From Planctomycetaceae bacterium (GTDB taxonomy: Bacteria > Planctomycetota > Planctomycetia > Planctomycetales > Planctomycetaceae), in NCBI GenBank assembly GCA_028291565.1, contig JAQGHT010000557.1:1-34517 (forward strand): a stretch of 34,517 bases of DNA, read 5' to 3'. Both the position numbers and the translations under genes were made by a program. Below the pieces are notes generated by a model. The model had not been told where the DNA came from. It ran no database searches and saw nothing but the letters and a program-made list of their open reading frames with translations. Positions 16,685-25,690 of the stretch are shown here, piece by piece. Each line of letters opens with the position of its first letter. Positions within the stretch are counted from its first letter, which is position 1.

Positions 16685-18130
16685 TTACGGTGCCAGCCGG
16701 ACAGGAGTCAATTGCTGCACGCGCAGTCGATCCGCCCGCAACTGTTGATCGAAGCCACGAGCCCCATTGATTCCCATTTGCTGGCCCACATAACGTTCCA
16801 GATTCAGTCCCGTACCACCGTCGAGATAACACAGCAGTTGTCCATTGGGCTTGATCAGAACATAGGGTGGAACGCCAGGTACAGGGTTTCTCACCCGGGC
16901 GACAATCCCCGCCCCCTGAAAGCGAGAGCTTCCAGGACTTGGTTGCGGCGTGAATCCGACAGCGCTTCCAGCGGATCCGGGTCCGTTGGCCGGATCGGGA
17001 GCTACCGCCGGCGGAGTTCCGAACACACCGCTACGTGGATCCACCTGTACGCCATTTTGATTGTTGGGACGATTCGGCAACATTCGTGTGTAGGATGGTG
17101 GACGTTGTTCGCGCATCGCCATTTCCACCGCGTTGCGCTGGATTAGCTGATCTCGCCGCAATTCTCGCAATCGCAATTCCACCAGCGGCAACATGGAAGT
17201 TCCAGTCGCTGCCTGCTGCAGTGCGAGCAATTCTGGTTCGATGGCCGACATGTCCCACTGGCTTTCGGGTAACTCCCGAATCGTCCGCATTTTTTGACCA
17301 ATTGTCTGGAGTTCGCGTCGAATCGTCGCCTGATCAACTGCGGGCCCCAGTGTTCCCAGGCCGACTCCGCTGCCCAGATCGGAATACGATTCGTCCTCAG
17401 CAGGTTTCGATCTCGGAGCATGAGCGACTAACGGCGCAGGCCCTTTTTCGGGGACCACGGGGGACGCGGTCGTATGGCTGTCACCCTTTTTGGGCGTCGA
17501 TTTCGCCACGGCCAAGTTGGGTTCTTCAGATGATTTGACATGCGAGTGAGCAGGTGCCGTCTGTTTTGAAGCAATGACTTTCGGTGAACCATCGGGATTC
17601 AATTCCACCAGCGAACTGCCTTTGACCCAGCGATATTCGTTGCGCGGCGGCTTGATGCGATACCAGACTTCCTTCACCTGCCGTCCACTTTTTTCCGTTT
17701 CGAGTGATTCTTCGCTCAGGATTTCGATCGTATCACCGCCGTTGAGTCGAACCTGTTCGACATCACGTTGAGTGCTATTAAAGGCTCCGACACGTACCAC
17801 GACCGGATCCTTCCCGATGACCGTTCCCTGCTGGCCGTTGCGTTCTGCATATTTCGCTGGAAACCAGCTGAAGCTCCCTTCAGGGGGTTCGATCATGAAC
17901 CAACCGCCAGGATCCTTCCGTAAGACTTTGACTCGTTGACCATTCGTCAATTTCAACGTGGGATAGAAGCGTTCTTTGCCAGGACCGCTGCGGGCATAGA
18001 CCTCCTCTCCGGGAGCCCCTTGCACCAGAGCTTCAAAAGGCTGAATTGGTGCCGCGCCGGCGTGCGCGCACCACAATCCTGCGGCAACAGCACACACGAC
18101 AAACAACTGGAATTGGCGAGGCAAATGCAT
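16685..18130 (-). CDS. Exported protein with bacterial SH3-like domains
   Basis: A 481-aa protein. The ATG at 18130 is chosen because GGGAGG lies 8 nt upstream. The signal peptide covers residues 1-26 (FQLFVVCAVAAGLWCAHAGA). The first SH3-like unit (about 40-95) has VYARSGPGKERFYPTLKLTNGQRVKVL and GGWFMIEPP. The second (about 103-175) has VVVRVGAF, GDTIEIL and WYRIKPP. A low-complexity Lys/Ser/Pro/Ala linker (about 180-250) and a helical segment (about 265-345) follow. A Pro/Gly-rich region leads to a C-terminal module with VPPYVLIKPNGQLLCYLDGG. It probably acts at the cell wall or in the periplasm; the binding partner is unknown. No operon partner is obvious, as the upstream gene ends about 350 bp away. 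Confidence 0.75.
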   Translation of the reverse strand: MHLPRQFQLFVVCAVAAGLWCAHAGAAPIQPFEALVQGAPGEEVYARSGPGKERFYPTLKLTNGQRVKVLRKDPGGWFMIEPPEGSFSWFPAKYAERNGQQGTVIGKDPVVVRVGAFNSTQRDVEQVRLNGGDTIEILSEESLETEKSGRQVKEVWYRIKPPRNEYRWVKGSSLVELNPDGSPKVIASKQTAPAHSHVKSSEEPNLAVAKSTPKKGDSHTTASPVVPEKGPAPLVAHAPRSKPAEDESYSDLGSGVGLGTLGPAVDQATIRRELQTIGQKMRTIRELPESQWDMSAIEPELLALQQAATGTSMLPLVELRLRELRRDQLIQRNAVEMAMREQRPPSYTRMLPNRPNNQNGVQVDPRSGVFGTPPAVAPDPANGPGSAGSAVGFTPQPSPGSSRFQGAGIVARVRNPVPGVPPYVLIKPNGQLLCYLDGGTGLNLERYVGQQMGINGARGFDQQLRADRLRVQQLTPVRLAP

Positions 18131-18280
18131 GGCGGCCACCTCCCTGATGGGCTGGCGGATGGAACTGAAATCTCCCTGACAGACCTGTTCGTTTTCAGCT
18201 CAATGATTCAGAAAACTCTAAAAAATCGAGTCAAACCAGCATCTTGTCAGAGTTTATGAAATCGGAAATATAGGAACGAC

Positions 18281-18313
18281 GCGACCATTCCGCGCACCGC
18301 GCGGTCTGGTCGC
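18281..18313 (-). terminator. Strong hairpin downstream of the 969-aa protein gene
   Basis: GCGACCA (18281-18287) pairs with TGGTCGC (18307-18313). Inside it CCGCGC (18290-18295) pairs with GCGCGG (18299-18304) around a 3-nt loop. It lies about 165 bp past the stop of the minus-strand gene. The following minus-strand sequence is only loosely T-rich, so terminator function is uncertain; a structured repeat is the alternative. The rest of the gap 18131-18477 shows nothing else. Confidence 0.4.
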
Positions 18314-18477
18314 TCAGCAATTGGGGGAAATTCTGTTCCGCAATCCAGGAAACACACGATTAGGAACGGCAGGCAGGATTTTTGACTTCAAGGAATGCGG
18401 ATTGGTAATGCATTCCGGCAAACTCGACAAGATCAATCTGAGTCTTGTACCGAACCAAGTTTCCCGGCTGATGCAGT

Positions 18478-21387
18478 TTACTGCCCCGGAATCACTTGCA
18501 CGTCCGAATTTTTGATTCGCCGCAACGCCATGATCGTCGGTTTATCTCCGTGATCGTCCTTTCCGCCGAATTCTTGTGGCAAATGTGACGAAGACGAGTA
18601 ACCAGTCGCGCCAAAGCCCTGGGTCTCCAGGATGTCGCCTTGAAATCGATAGAGAAAGCAAATTGAGCGATCGGTCGGAGCATTAGGTGAAGCCATCGCG
18701 GGAGCTGGGCCCGGCCGCCCATCGGAAATGTGCCCATATTGTTCAAATTGCCGGATCTGGATAAATTTTGTCGTTTTGGTTTGCCCCAAATTCACAACGC
18801 CACGACATCTCACTTGACCATTGTTGTGGACCATGAACAGCCGGCCATCGATCGTCCAACGATCGAGAGTCGGCGGTGGCCCCAATTTCGGGTCAATCTC
18901 TTTGAGTTCATCCTGGATCCAGTTTCCTTGCAATGCAGCGAGCTCGGCATTTGTGATCGCTGCTTTTTCCATCTCGATGGGGTCGGTTGTGATCTCGTCG
19001 CCTTCCTGCATGAAATCAACCCGCGAACCGGGGATTGGCTTACACGCCGAGCGATCTGATTGAACGGCGATCACCTCCAGGCAACCAATACAATCCTTCA
19101 AGTTGTTCGATTCGTCTGGTGCGTCGGATGGTCTCCTGGACGGTCGAAAGACATTCAGAGTCTGTCCAAGCGTCAGGCCATCGTCGACTCCCAATGAGAT
19201 TTCTGTATACCCCTGCAAATCGACACTGAGAATTCTTCCCGCAAACTTAACCGGCTTTTGAACGGGCCGTGATTTGATCGCCACTTGTCCTCTACCTCTA
19301 ACAGGACCCATTATGTTTCCCACGGTGCGAGCTGAGGGATCGGATTCTGGCTCAAACTGATTTTTGGCGCTCGAATCAGGATCGTCATAAGTTGGAACCG
19401 TCGGAACTCGATAATTGTTGACCTGCGCGGGCGTCATCAGCTTCACTCGGGACGCGGCAGCATTCGACGTATCGGCTTCAGTGTCCCACTGCAGGGGGTT
19501 CTCAATGTTCAGCAAGTCCGCCACGCGTTTCTGAACAATCTGATCCTTCAGTTGCTCCCGTTGGGCCAATGACGCCCTGAGCTTCTCCATCCTGATTTCG
19601 AGTACTTTGAGTTCGTCAATTCGCTGGCGATGTTTCAGCTCAAAATGTTTTGCGGTGACTTGCTCCAATTCGTTTCGAATTCCCGGCTGTTCGGCAGGAG
19701 TCGCGGTGCGGTACTTCCGCACCAGACCCTGCTCTTCATTCGCCAATTTTGTGTCTGAAGCAGCGACAAGTGGCGTCGAGATCGCCAGTATTGCACTAAT
19801 CAGTTTGGCTTCCTCCAGCGTCACAAGAATGGTGAGATTGTCACCGTGTTTCGCGAACAAACTAAAAATCAGATTTTGTCCCTGTTGAGCGAGCCGTTCG
19901 CTGACATGACTGAGTTGTGCTCTTGTGAGCGTCACCACCTGCTTACCTGCGGGGATGGGAGGAAGAGGAACATCGGGGACATTTGAAGCAGGTGCGGGCT
20001 TCATTCTTGCAATCGCACTCGCGACCACGTCAGCGGGAAAAGCCACACTGCCGCCTCTGGAACTTGTGTCCTGACCTAATACGAGTGCTTGAACAACGCC
20101 GCTTTGGTACAAGACGCTTCCGGGCAACATGATCGTATCGAACCGAAGCTTCAAGTTCGCCTGCGACGTGCTCTTGTTGCGTTCCAATTCTTTCGAGATT
20201 AACTTGGATGAAGCAGCCTGACGGAGACCCGGGATCGCCTCACTTAAGCGGCATGTTTCGCCAACGTTCAGCGCGCTATTAGAACTGGGAAATGTGATGA
20301 ATTCTGAGTTTTCAGGAAAACTCGAAGTGATACCCCACATCGCTAAGCCAGTTTGCTCATCCAGAAACGCGTAACCCACTTCAAAAGTTTGCCCATGACG
20401 GTAGACCACGGTTGATTGGAAGGGCGGCAAAATCTGTTGGGTGAAAGCCACAGGAATCAAAAAATGTCCCTCGGCATCAATAAAGGGAACGACGATGACG
20501 TAATGGTCGCCATTCTGCAGCGTGTAGTCGAACAGCCCCATTCCAGGAGGCAACTTTTGCCCACGAATTTGTGCCATTTGCTGCTCGGTCGTCGGCTGCG
20601 GAATCCCAGGTAGCATCAAGCCCGAACAAAGTCGATTCGTAATCTCGACAACACGCTTGGCGGAGATGGCATAAGCGACGTGCGTTTCAGGAACTCCGAT
20701 CACGAAAGCCACAAATTCGCCTTGTTCGATCATCAACGGTCCAGGAACGATCGTCGGCAGTGGGCTGTTTCCCGATTCCGCCACACCCCACTGCTGCGCG
20801 TTTGTTAACTTTTGTTTATTGAATTCTGTTGTGACATCAATAACTCCCAGTTGCATCCCCGCTTTGCGTTTGACTTCGAACGGATTTAATTTTGTATCAA
20901 GTTCCAGTAACTCTGCGGCGGTCTGAAGCGGCAATGCGGTTTCCGTATTCCAGATATAGCGATAGGCACAGTGCAGGTCAGTTTCCAGTAATGCCAGGCC
21001 AGTCTCTGCATCGCGGCAGAGGGGGCGCGCTGTCAACGGCGTTGTGCCGTTGGAGGCAGGTTCGGACAGCCCTTTGACAAACACTTTCGAGACCTCACAA
21101 CCGTTTTCGTCTACCGGGAGCACCGCGATCAGATACTGATCCTGCCGGATGAACACGCCCGTCGTTGTGGCCCGTTTTTCTTTCCCGGCGTATTTGAGTT
21201 CTAACGCGACGATCGGGCTTTGCACCGTCTGCCGCACCTTCACAGCTTCCGTTGCATTTTTCGTCGGATCCAACGGTTTCACAGGCAGTGCAGGGTTTGG
21301 CAGCGCCCGATCCTCCGAGTACCCGTACTTAGCCCCACACATCAGACAGGCCAAAGCCAAAATCGCGAATCGAGTGTTTCGGAACAT
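18478..21387 (-). CDS. Exported multidomain protein with coiled coil and TIGR03067-like C-terminus
   Basis: A 969-aa protein. The ATG at 21387 has a textbook GAGGAG 7 nt upstream; longer forms from 21408 or 21498 are unlikely. The signal peptide covers about residues 1-24 (FAILALACLMCGAKYGYS). Residues about 45-460 form two related beta-rich halves (GVFIRQDQYLIAVLPV and GDHYVIVVPFIDAEGHFLIPV) that resemble a degenerate trypsin-like fold, but no His/Asp/Ser triad was identified. A charged coiled coil lies at about 575-628. A compact domain (about 714-799, GRILSVDLQGYTEISLGVDDGLTLGQTLNVF) is a planctomycete-common beta module often paired with coiled coils. Residues about 813-958 (LAALQGNWIQDELKEID) resemble the TIGR03067 domain. 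Function is unknown; it is probably periplasmic or on the surface. The same-strand kinase gene lies 209 bp upstream. Confidence 0.75.
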   Translation of the reverse strand: MFRNTRFAILALACLMCGAKYGYSEDRALPNPALPVKPLDPTKNATEAVKVRQTVQSPIVALELKYAGKEKRATTTGVFIRQDQYLIAVLPVDENGCEVSKVFVKGLSEPASNGTTPLTARPLCRDAETGLALLETDLHCAYRYIWNTETALPLQTAAELLELDTKLNPFEVKRKAGMQLGVIDVTTEFNKQKLTNAQQWGVAESGNSPLPTIVPGPLMIEQGEFVAFVIGVPETHVAYAISAKRVVEITNRLCSGLMLPGIPQPTTEQQMAQIRGQKLPPGMGLFDYTLQNGDHYVIVVPFIDAEGHFLIPVAFTQQILPPFQSTVVYRHGQTFEVGYAFLDEQTGLAMWGITSSFPENSEFITFPSSNSALNVGETCRLSEAIPGLRQAASSKLISKELERNKSTSQANLKLRFDTIMLPGSVLYQSGVVQALVLGQDTSSRGGSVAFPADVVASAIARMKPAPASNVPDVPLPPIPAGKQVVTLTRAQLSHVSERLAQQGQNLIFSLFAKHGDNLTILVTLEEAKLISAILAISTPLVAASDTKLANEEQGLVRKYRTATPAEQPGIRNELEQVTAKHFELKHRQRIDELKVLEIRMEKLRASLAQREQLKDQIVQKRVADLLNIENPLQWDTEADTSNAAASRVKLMTPAQVNNYRVPTVPTYDDPDSSAKNQFEPESDPSARTVGNIMGPVRGRGQVAIKSRPVQKPVKFAGRILSVDLQGYTEISLGVDDGLTLGQTLNVFRPSRRPSDAPDESNNLKDCIGCLEVIAVQSDRSACKPIPGSRVDFMQEGDEITTDPIEMEKAAITNAELAALQGNWIQDELKEIDPKLGPPPTLDRWTIDGRLFMVHNNGQVRCRGVVNLGQTKTTKFIQIRQFEQYGHISDGRPGPAPAMASPNAPTDRSICFLYRFQGDILETQGFGATGYSSSSHLPQEFGGKDDHGDKPTIMALRRIKNSDVQVIPGQ

Positions 21388-21566
21388 CAGAAGACTCCTC
21401 AGAATCATGTCACTTGGTCGCTGTGTTATTCTCGTTGCCAGGACGCAACACGAAGGCGATGGCACCGAATATTTATTGTTGTTCATTGATCCCCCCATCC
21501 AATGGGTGGAAAGTGCGAGGGTTCACGATCAGTCCCGTGACTCTCGAATTTCACAGATCGGGCAAT

Positions 21567-21601
21567 TGAAATCTGAAATCTGAAATATCTCAAATCTCAA
21601 A
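21567..21601. repeat. Short 7-bp tandem repeats
   Basis: TGAAATC is repeated twice and followed by TGAAATA (21567-21587), which runs into two ATCTCAA units (21587-21600). The tract overlaps the last codons of the kinase gene. It looks like slippage-prone low-complexity DNA; no function is assigned. Confidence 0.6.
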
Positions 21602-23027
21602 TGCCATTTGCCTTAAGTTCCTGTTCTAGATGATCAATTCCCAACCTCAATTCCAGCACGTCAGGAGTCAATCGATCTTCCCACGCCCCGTTGGTGCCAG
21701 AATCTGATCCAGAGACTGGCGTTTGCACTGGCCCCTCTGGAGTCGTCGCGGGGAATGCATCAGTCTGAGTCACCACACTGGCCTGCGAGACCTCTTGAGC
21801 TGGTTGCCAGCAAATCCAAGTCGCAATACTCAGCATCGATGCAATCGGAACTGCGATCCAGATCCACCACCGGCCACGCAATCGAAACCGGTGCTGTGGC
21901 ACGGATTTCGGGAGCGGAACCATCGTTGGTTGTTGGACATGGGCCAGGCAGCCACTCAAAATCTCTGCTAAATGTTTCGCCGAGCCAATACGTTCGGCCG
22001 CGTGCTTGTTGAGCAATGCGGCGATGACGGCCCATAACCAGACGGGAACAGACGGATTGATCTCGCGCAAGGGACGCGGTTCGCTCTCGCAGATCCGCCG
22101 CAAAATCGCCAACGTGCTTTCAGCCCGAAATGGGGGATGTCCTGTACACATCGCATACAGCACACTTCCAAGACTGAACAAGTCGGAACGATGATCGACC
22201 GGTTCGCCTTTTGCCTGTTCGGGCGACATGTATTGTGGCGTCCCCGCGATGACTCCGCTGCGCGTCACACTGGCGTCATCAACCGCCCGTGCCAGGCTGA
22301 AGTCGGTCAGCAGCACTCGGTCGACATTCTTTTCCAGAAGGATATTCGCCGGCTTGATGTCACGATGAACCAGTCCTTGAGCGTGCGCGGCGGCCAATCC
22401 TTCCGCGACCTGAAAACCGATTCGCAAGATTTCTGTGATCTCCAGCGGTCCCACCCGGTCGAGTCGCTGCTGTAACGATTCCCCCGCCACAAACGGCATC
22501 ACCAGATATGGCAGGCGATGGGTCGCATTGACGGAATGAATTGCCACAACGTGTTGATGGACGACCGCTGCCGCAGCTTGTCCCTCGCGAGCGAATCTTT
22601 TTCGCGCTGCGCCGCTGCTGGCCCATTGTGGTGCCAGGACTTTGATCGCGACATACCGATTCAAATCGTGATCATAGCCCTTCAGGACGACCCCCATGCC
22701 CCCACGGCCAATGATCTCAAGAACCTCGTATTCTCCCAAACGTCCCAACATGGCGGGATTATCAGACGGGTCCAGAAAATCTAAGGACACGGTATCGACA
22801 GCGTCCGGGCCCGCTAACTTGGAAGTCACCTCTTCGGTCAAACCACTCAGGAATTCTCGAGTTTGATGCCACCAGGTTTCGTCGGCCGCGAGACCTTCCA
22901 ATTGCTGGCGGCACCGGGGGCAGACGTCGAGATGCCGAGCGAGCTCTGCCTGTTCAGAGTCACTGAGACCATCGTCAATCAAGCGTTGCAGTCGTGCGGC
23001 ATCGCAGCGGAGTTTGGAAGCAAACAT
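21597..23027 (-). CDS. Membrane Ser/Thr protein kinase with N-terminal zinc-finger
   Basis: A 476-aa protein. The ATG at 23027 directly follows a GTG (23030), and either could start translation. The N-terminal HLDVCPRCRQQLE (about 32-44) is a zf-HC2/anti-sigma-type zinc finger. The kinase domain (about 98-360) has glycine loop GRGGMGVVLKGY, Lys129 in VAIKVLA, catalytic HRDIKPAN with Asp223, GTPQYMSPEQ and DLFSLGSVLY. The metal-binding DFG is DFS (242-244). A single membrane helix (about 387-408) leads to an extracytoplasmic Pro/Thr-rich tail and an amphipathic C-terminus. The zinc finger plus the ECF sigma gene next upstream suggest that kinase and sigma factor act together in signalling. That partnership is a common planctomycete arrangement but is inferred here. 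Confidence 0.9.
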   Translation of the reverse strand: MFASKLRCDAARLQRLIDDGLSDSEQAELARHLDVCPRCRQQLEGLAADETWWHQTREFLSGLTEEVTSKLAGPDAVDTVSLDFLDPSDNPAMLGRLGEYEVLEIIGRGGMGVVLKGYDHDLNRYVAIKVLAPQWASSGAARKRFAREGQAAAAVVHQHVVAIHSVNATHRLPYLVMPFVAGESLQQRLDRVGPLEITEILRIGFQVAEGLAAAHAQGLVHRDIKPANILLEKNVDRVLLTDFSLARAVDDASVTRSGVIAGTPQYMSPEQAKGEPVDHRSDLFSLGSVLYAMCTGHPPFRAESTLAILRRICESEPRPLREINPSVPVWLWAVIAALLNKHAAERIGSAKHLAEILSGCLAHVQQPTMVPLPKSVPQHRFRLRGRWWIWIAVPIASMLSIATWICWQPAQEVSQASVVTQTDAFPATTPEGPVQTPVSGSDSGTNGAWEDRLTPDVLELRLGIDHLEQELKANGI

Positions 23028-23135
23028 CACAAAGTACTCAAAGGATCGAAGTCGAGAAATAACACTGCACTGTGAATCAAACGGGTCAGAACCCGCGCAT
23101 CAATTACCGTTGTGACTAGTGACAAGTATTCATCA

Positions 23136-23283
23136 GCCCCGGAGGGCGACGCCGTGAAGGATTTTGGTGGCTGAATTCGTGAGAATTTGGGCCGATCGAC
23201 GTGTTTCGCCCGAAATCTCACGATTTCAGCTACGCGGAATGCGCCACAATAAAATCCTTCACGGCGTAACCCTCCCGGGTGGG
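23136..23283. repeat. Palindromic element 4 between sigma factor and kinase genes
   Basis: The left arm 23136-23192 and right arm 23208-23283 are inverted copies. CCCCGGAGGG pairs with CCCTCCCGGG, GACGCCGTGAAGGATTTT with AAAATCCTTCACGGCGT, GTGGC with GCCAC, and the TTCGTGAGAATTTGGGC block with GCCCGAAATCTCACGA. The right arm has about 12 extra bases (TACGCGGAATGC). Only about 15 bp lie between the arms, so the whole can form one long hairpin. It fills much of the 339-bp gap between the sigma-factor stop and the kinase start and could separate their transcription. Confidence 0.75.
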
Positions 23284-23366
23284 TGAGTTCAGAAACTTAT
23301 TAATTCTCCAGTCCAAAGCGACGGAGCCCCTTCTTCTGCGAATGGCTCAGGAGGCCACGTGTTATG

Positions 23367-23963
23367 CTAAATCACCTGCGAAACCTCCTGCACTTTCTTT
23401 CGCAAACGCGACATGATGCGGCTGCGTGAAACATAAATCACACCGGCTGCAACACCCAATTGATCTGCGACTGTCGCGACATCTTGTCCTTCCACAGTGG
23501 TTCGCCAAAAGGCCTGCCATGTCGCTTCACGAAATTCGTTTCGAATCTGTAACGCGGCCCACTGGAACATTTGACGCTGCTGTTCCTGGTCAAAAGTCGC
23601 CGACTCGGCATCGTCCGCTGGAATGGCTTCCAGGAACTGACGGAAGTCCGAATCGCCGAACGCCTGAGGCCGGCGTTTCTGGCGGATCAACATGTTCACC
23701 GTCACATTTCGCGTCACCCGATTCAGCCAACCTCGAAACGAACCGCGGCCCGGGTCGGGCTGCCAGGTCTCGATGGCCTTTGCCACCGCCATCAAAACCT
23801 CTTGCGTCACCTCATGGGCATCGGCATCCTGGATGCCACGGCGGCGAGCCAGACGGTAGATCAGGGGTTGGTAAATCTCCAGAAACTCGTGCCACGCCCG
23901 CTCCTGTTGCGGCTCGCGCAACCGCAGGAGCAGGCTCGGTCGTGTTTCCGGAGCAGAATTCAT
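23367..23963 (-). CDS. ECF-type RNA polymerase sigma factor
   Basis: A 198-aa protein. The ATG at 23963 is chosen because GGAG sits 8 nt upstream and the protein then begins MNSAPETRPSLLLRLREPQQ, the usual opening of planctomycete ECF factors. The open frame extends 79 codons further without family character. Region 2 is seen in WHEFLEIYQPLIYRLARRRG, DADAHEVTQEVLMAVAKAIETW and GSFRGWLNRVTRNVTVNML. Region 4 helix-turn-helix is in TWQAFWRTTVEGQDVATVADQLGVAAGVIYVSRSRIMSRLRKK. A linker of about 35 residues joins them. It directs RNA polymerase to specific promoters; the target set is unknown. The next gene is the zinc-finger kinase, the likely regulator. Confidence 0.9.
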   Translation of the reverse strand: MNSAPETRPSLLLRLREPQQERAWHEFLEIYQPLIYRLARRRGIQDADAHEVTQEVLMAVAKAIETWQPDPGRGSFRGWLNRVTRNVTVNMLIRQKRRPQAFGDSDFRQFLEAIPADDAESATFDQEQQRQMFQWAALQIRNEFREATWQAFWRTTVEGQDVATVADQLGVAAGVIYVSRSRIMSRLRKKVQEVSQVI

Positions 23964-24522
23964 GCATTGATCTCCGAATCGACGCTGGAAAAGGCCGAAG
24001 AGGTCCAGATAAGTTGAAATCAAAACAGAAGTGATGCGACTCTTATACTTCGTGTGGATAAAAATGTCACAGGATGGCGAGGTCACAGTCCGAACAGGGA
24101 TTACGTATCGCAAATTCGTCAGGCGAATTACCAAACTCCAGATCGGACATCGGGAAAACGCAGTCGTCAATTGCGATTCCGTTCCGAATGTCTCTGGCAA
24201 ACGTCTGCAAGTATCTCAATCGACGTAGTCTTTTTCTTGCACGGAATCTGAAAAAAACTCGCCCAATTGTCGTTACAGCTTACCAAGCAAGAAGTTGCAA
24301 CTTCAGGCGGCATGCCCTGTTGGCAGTGAGACGATAAACGCAGAGTCTGTGGCCCGAGCTCGACTTGCGCCAGGGTTAACGCCACAGCCGAAGTGAACAT
24401 GTCGCTACCTGGATCTGGAAACTTGCTCGCCCATCCGCTATCGTTTCTGGCACCTCGCATTTTCCGTACGGACCTCATTCGGTCTGGCACTTCAATTCTG
24501 GGCTTTCCCGGAGACTCTGTTC
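23964..24522. other. Divergent intergenic region between sigma factor and lipase
   Basis: About 560 bp with no convincing gene. It must hold the promoters of the minus-strand sigma factor and the plus-strand lipase, but no -35/-10 pair stands out. A perfect 14-bp palindrome GAAGTTGCAACTTC lies at 24291-24304 and is listed separately. Confidence 0.45.
24291..24304. promoter_or_regulatory. Perfect 14-bp palindrome, possible operator or repeat end
   Basis: GAAGTTGCAACTTC is its own reverse complement and lies 219 bp before the lipase start. It may be an operator. The GCAACTTCA...GGCGG context also resembles the outer end of palindromic element 3, so it may instead be a repeat remnant. Confidence 0.35.
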
Positions 24523-25386
24523 ATGGCATTTGATCGTTCACTAGCTCAAGACCTGGTTCAGGCTTCCTTTTATTCTTATGACTTTGACTTGGCCCATTTC
24601 GCTGGTCCAGTCACGGTTTTGGAAGACATTCACGAACCTGGCTTTGCTCCGACATCCAACGCCAGCTTGCTCGAATTTCCAGACAAACGCGTCCTGGCGT
24701 TTCAGGGAACGATCACAGAATTCCGGCACGGGAAATTTGATTCGGAATTGCTCTCACTGATTGACTGGGCACAGAATTTCAAGGCCTTACGCAGGCCATC
24801 CGCGTTGGTGCCGGGTGAAGTCCACGATGGCTTTCTCAACCAACTCCTCTTGATTTGGGATCAAATTGTCGCGGCCTTGAATGCGGTCGGCAAAAACAAA
24901 CCTCTGTTTATTACGGGGCACAGTCAGGGTGGAGCAATCGCTGCGATTGCGACGAAGGCGCTCGAATTGAAGATGATCGATGTCCGTGCGACCTACACGT
25001 TTGCGGCACCGCGCGCGGGCGACGGGACATTTCGCGATTCGGTTCAGACACCCGTATATCGCCTGGAATTCGGCGATGACATTGTGCCGCACGTCCCATT
25101 GCAGTTGATCGTCAAAGAGTTTCTGGCCGAACAACATGGATTCTTAGGGGGAATCGCCCAGGACTTGCTGGGCAAATTGCTCGACAACTTCAAGGAGGAC
25201 GACGGGTACGAAGCCGTCGGAAATTTGATTTACCGGCGGCCTGATGGGCCGCTTCAAATGGGCTTGTCTGCGGCAGACGAGACGAGCTTGGCATTGGAAC
25301 GAATCAAGCTCCTGGCCAAAGGCAAATCGAACCTCGCCGAGCACCATCATTTAAGTAATTATCTGAACATGATCACAGAGGACTAG
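24523..25386 (+). CDS. Class-3 lipase family protein
   Basis: A 287-aa alpha/beta hydrolase. The ATG at 24523 is preceded by GGAG with 9 nt spacing. The nucleophile elbow is GHSQGGAIA with Ser134 in LFITGHSQGG. YTFAAPRAGD follows, as in fungal-type lipase_3 enzymes. Asp186 in RLEFGDDIVPHVP is the expected acid, and a C-terminal HHHLSNYL supplies the likely His. An oxyanion region lies in VLAFQGTITE (about 57-66). There is no signal peptide, so it appears cytoplasmic, unless exported by an unusual route. Substrate, whether triacylglycerol or another ester, is not predictable. The gene is monocistronic; a decayed fragment follows. Confidence 0.9.
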   Translation: MAFDRSLAQDLVQASFYSYDFDLAHFAGPVTVLEDIHEPGFAPTSNASLLEFPDKRVLAFQGTITEFRHGKFDSELLSLIDWAQNFKALRRPSALVPGEVHDGFLNQLLLIWDQIVAALNAVGKNKPLFITGHSQGGAIAAIATKALELKMIDVRATYTFAAPRAGDGTFRDSVQTPVYRLEFGDDIVPHVPLQLIVKEFLAEQHGFLGGIAQDLLGKLLDNFKEDDGYEAVGNLIYRRPDGPLQMGLSAADETSLALERIKLLAKGKSNLAEHHHLSNYLNMITED

Positions 25387-25655
25387 CTCGACCGGATTCG
25401 GCGGCTTTGTCGATTACTGTTTTGACGAGATGGAAAGACTGGGATGCGCAAACTCAAGTGCTGGAATTATACAACTGAAATGAGTTCGCCACTCCTGAGA
25501 TCAAAGCAGAAATTATCGAATATCTGACGCTCTTTGCGGAACAGAATGCGGATGTTTCCATTCCGAGTCAACATGCCCTGAAGAGTGCTCGACAAGCGGT
25601 GGCGAGTCTCAAGCGGCTACGCCGTTTGGATCCAAATGCCTTTGATGAACCTTGA
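25386..25655 (+). pseudogene. Remnant of a gene with an in-frame stop
   Basis: One plus-strand frame has good coding character from about 25410. It reads TRWKDWDAQTQVLELYN, then a TGA at 25476-25478, then continues in the same frame with NEFATPEIKAEIIEYLTLF and SARQAVASLKRLRRLDPNAF to a stop at 25653-25655. No ATG, GTG or TTG with a ribosome site precedes it in a suitable place. The chain resembles the helical C-terminal end of a larger protein. The best reading is a truncated, degraded gene left beside the lipase gene. The family was not identified. Confidence 0.5.
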
Positions 25656-25690
25656 TTCGTGAGCGACGAACAATTTGCTCCTCAGCATTT

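Noticed and set aside
25476-25478. TGA as a possible selenocysteine codon
   Set aside because: No adjacent redox motif, no clear downstream SECIS-like hairpin was identified, and the frame also lacks a start, so simple decay is more likely.
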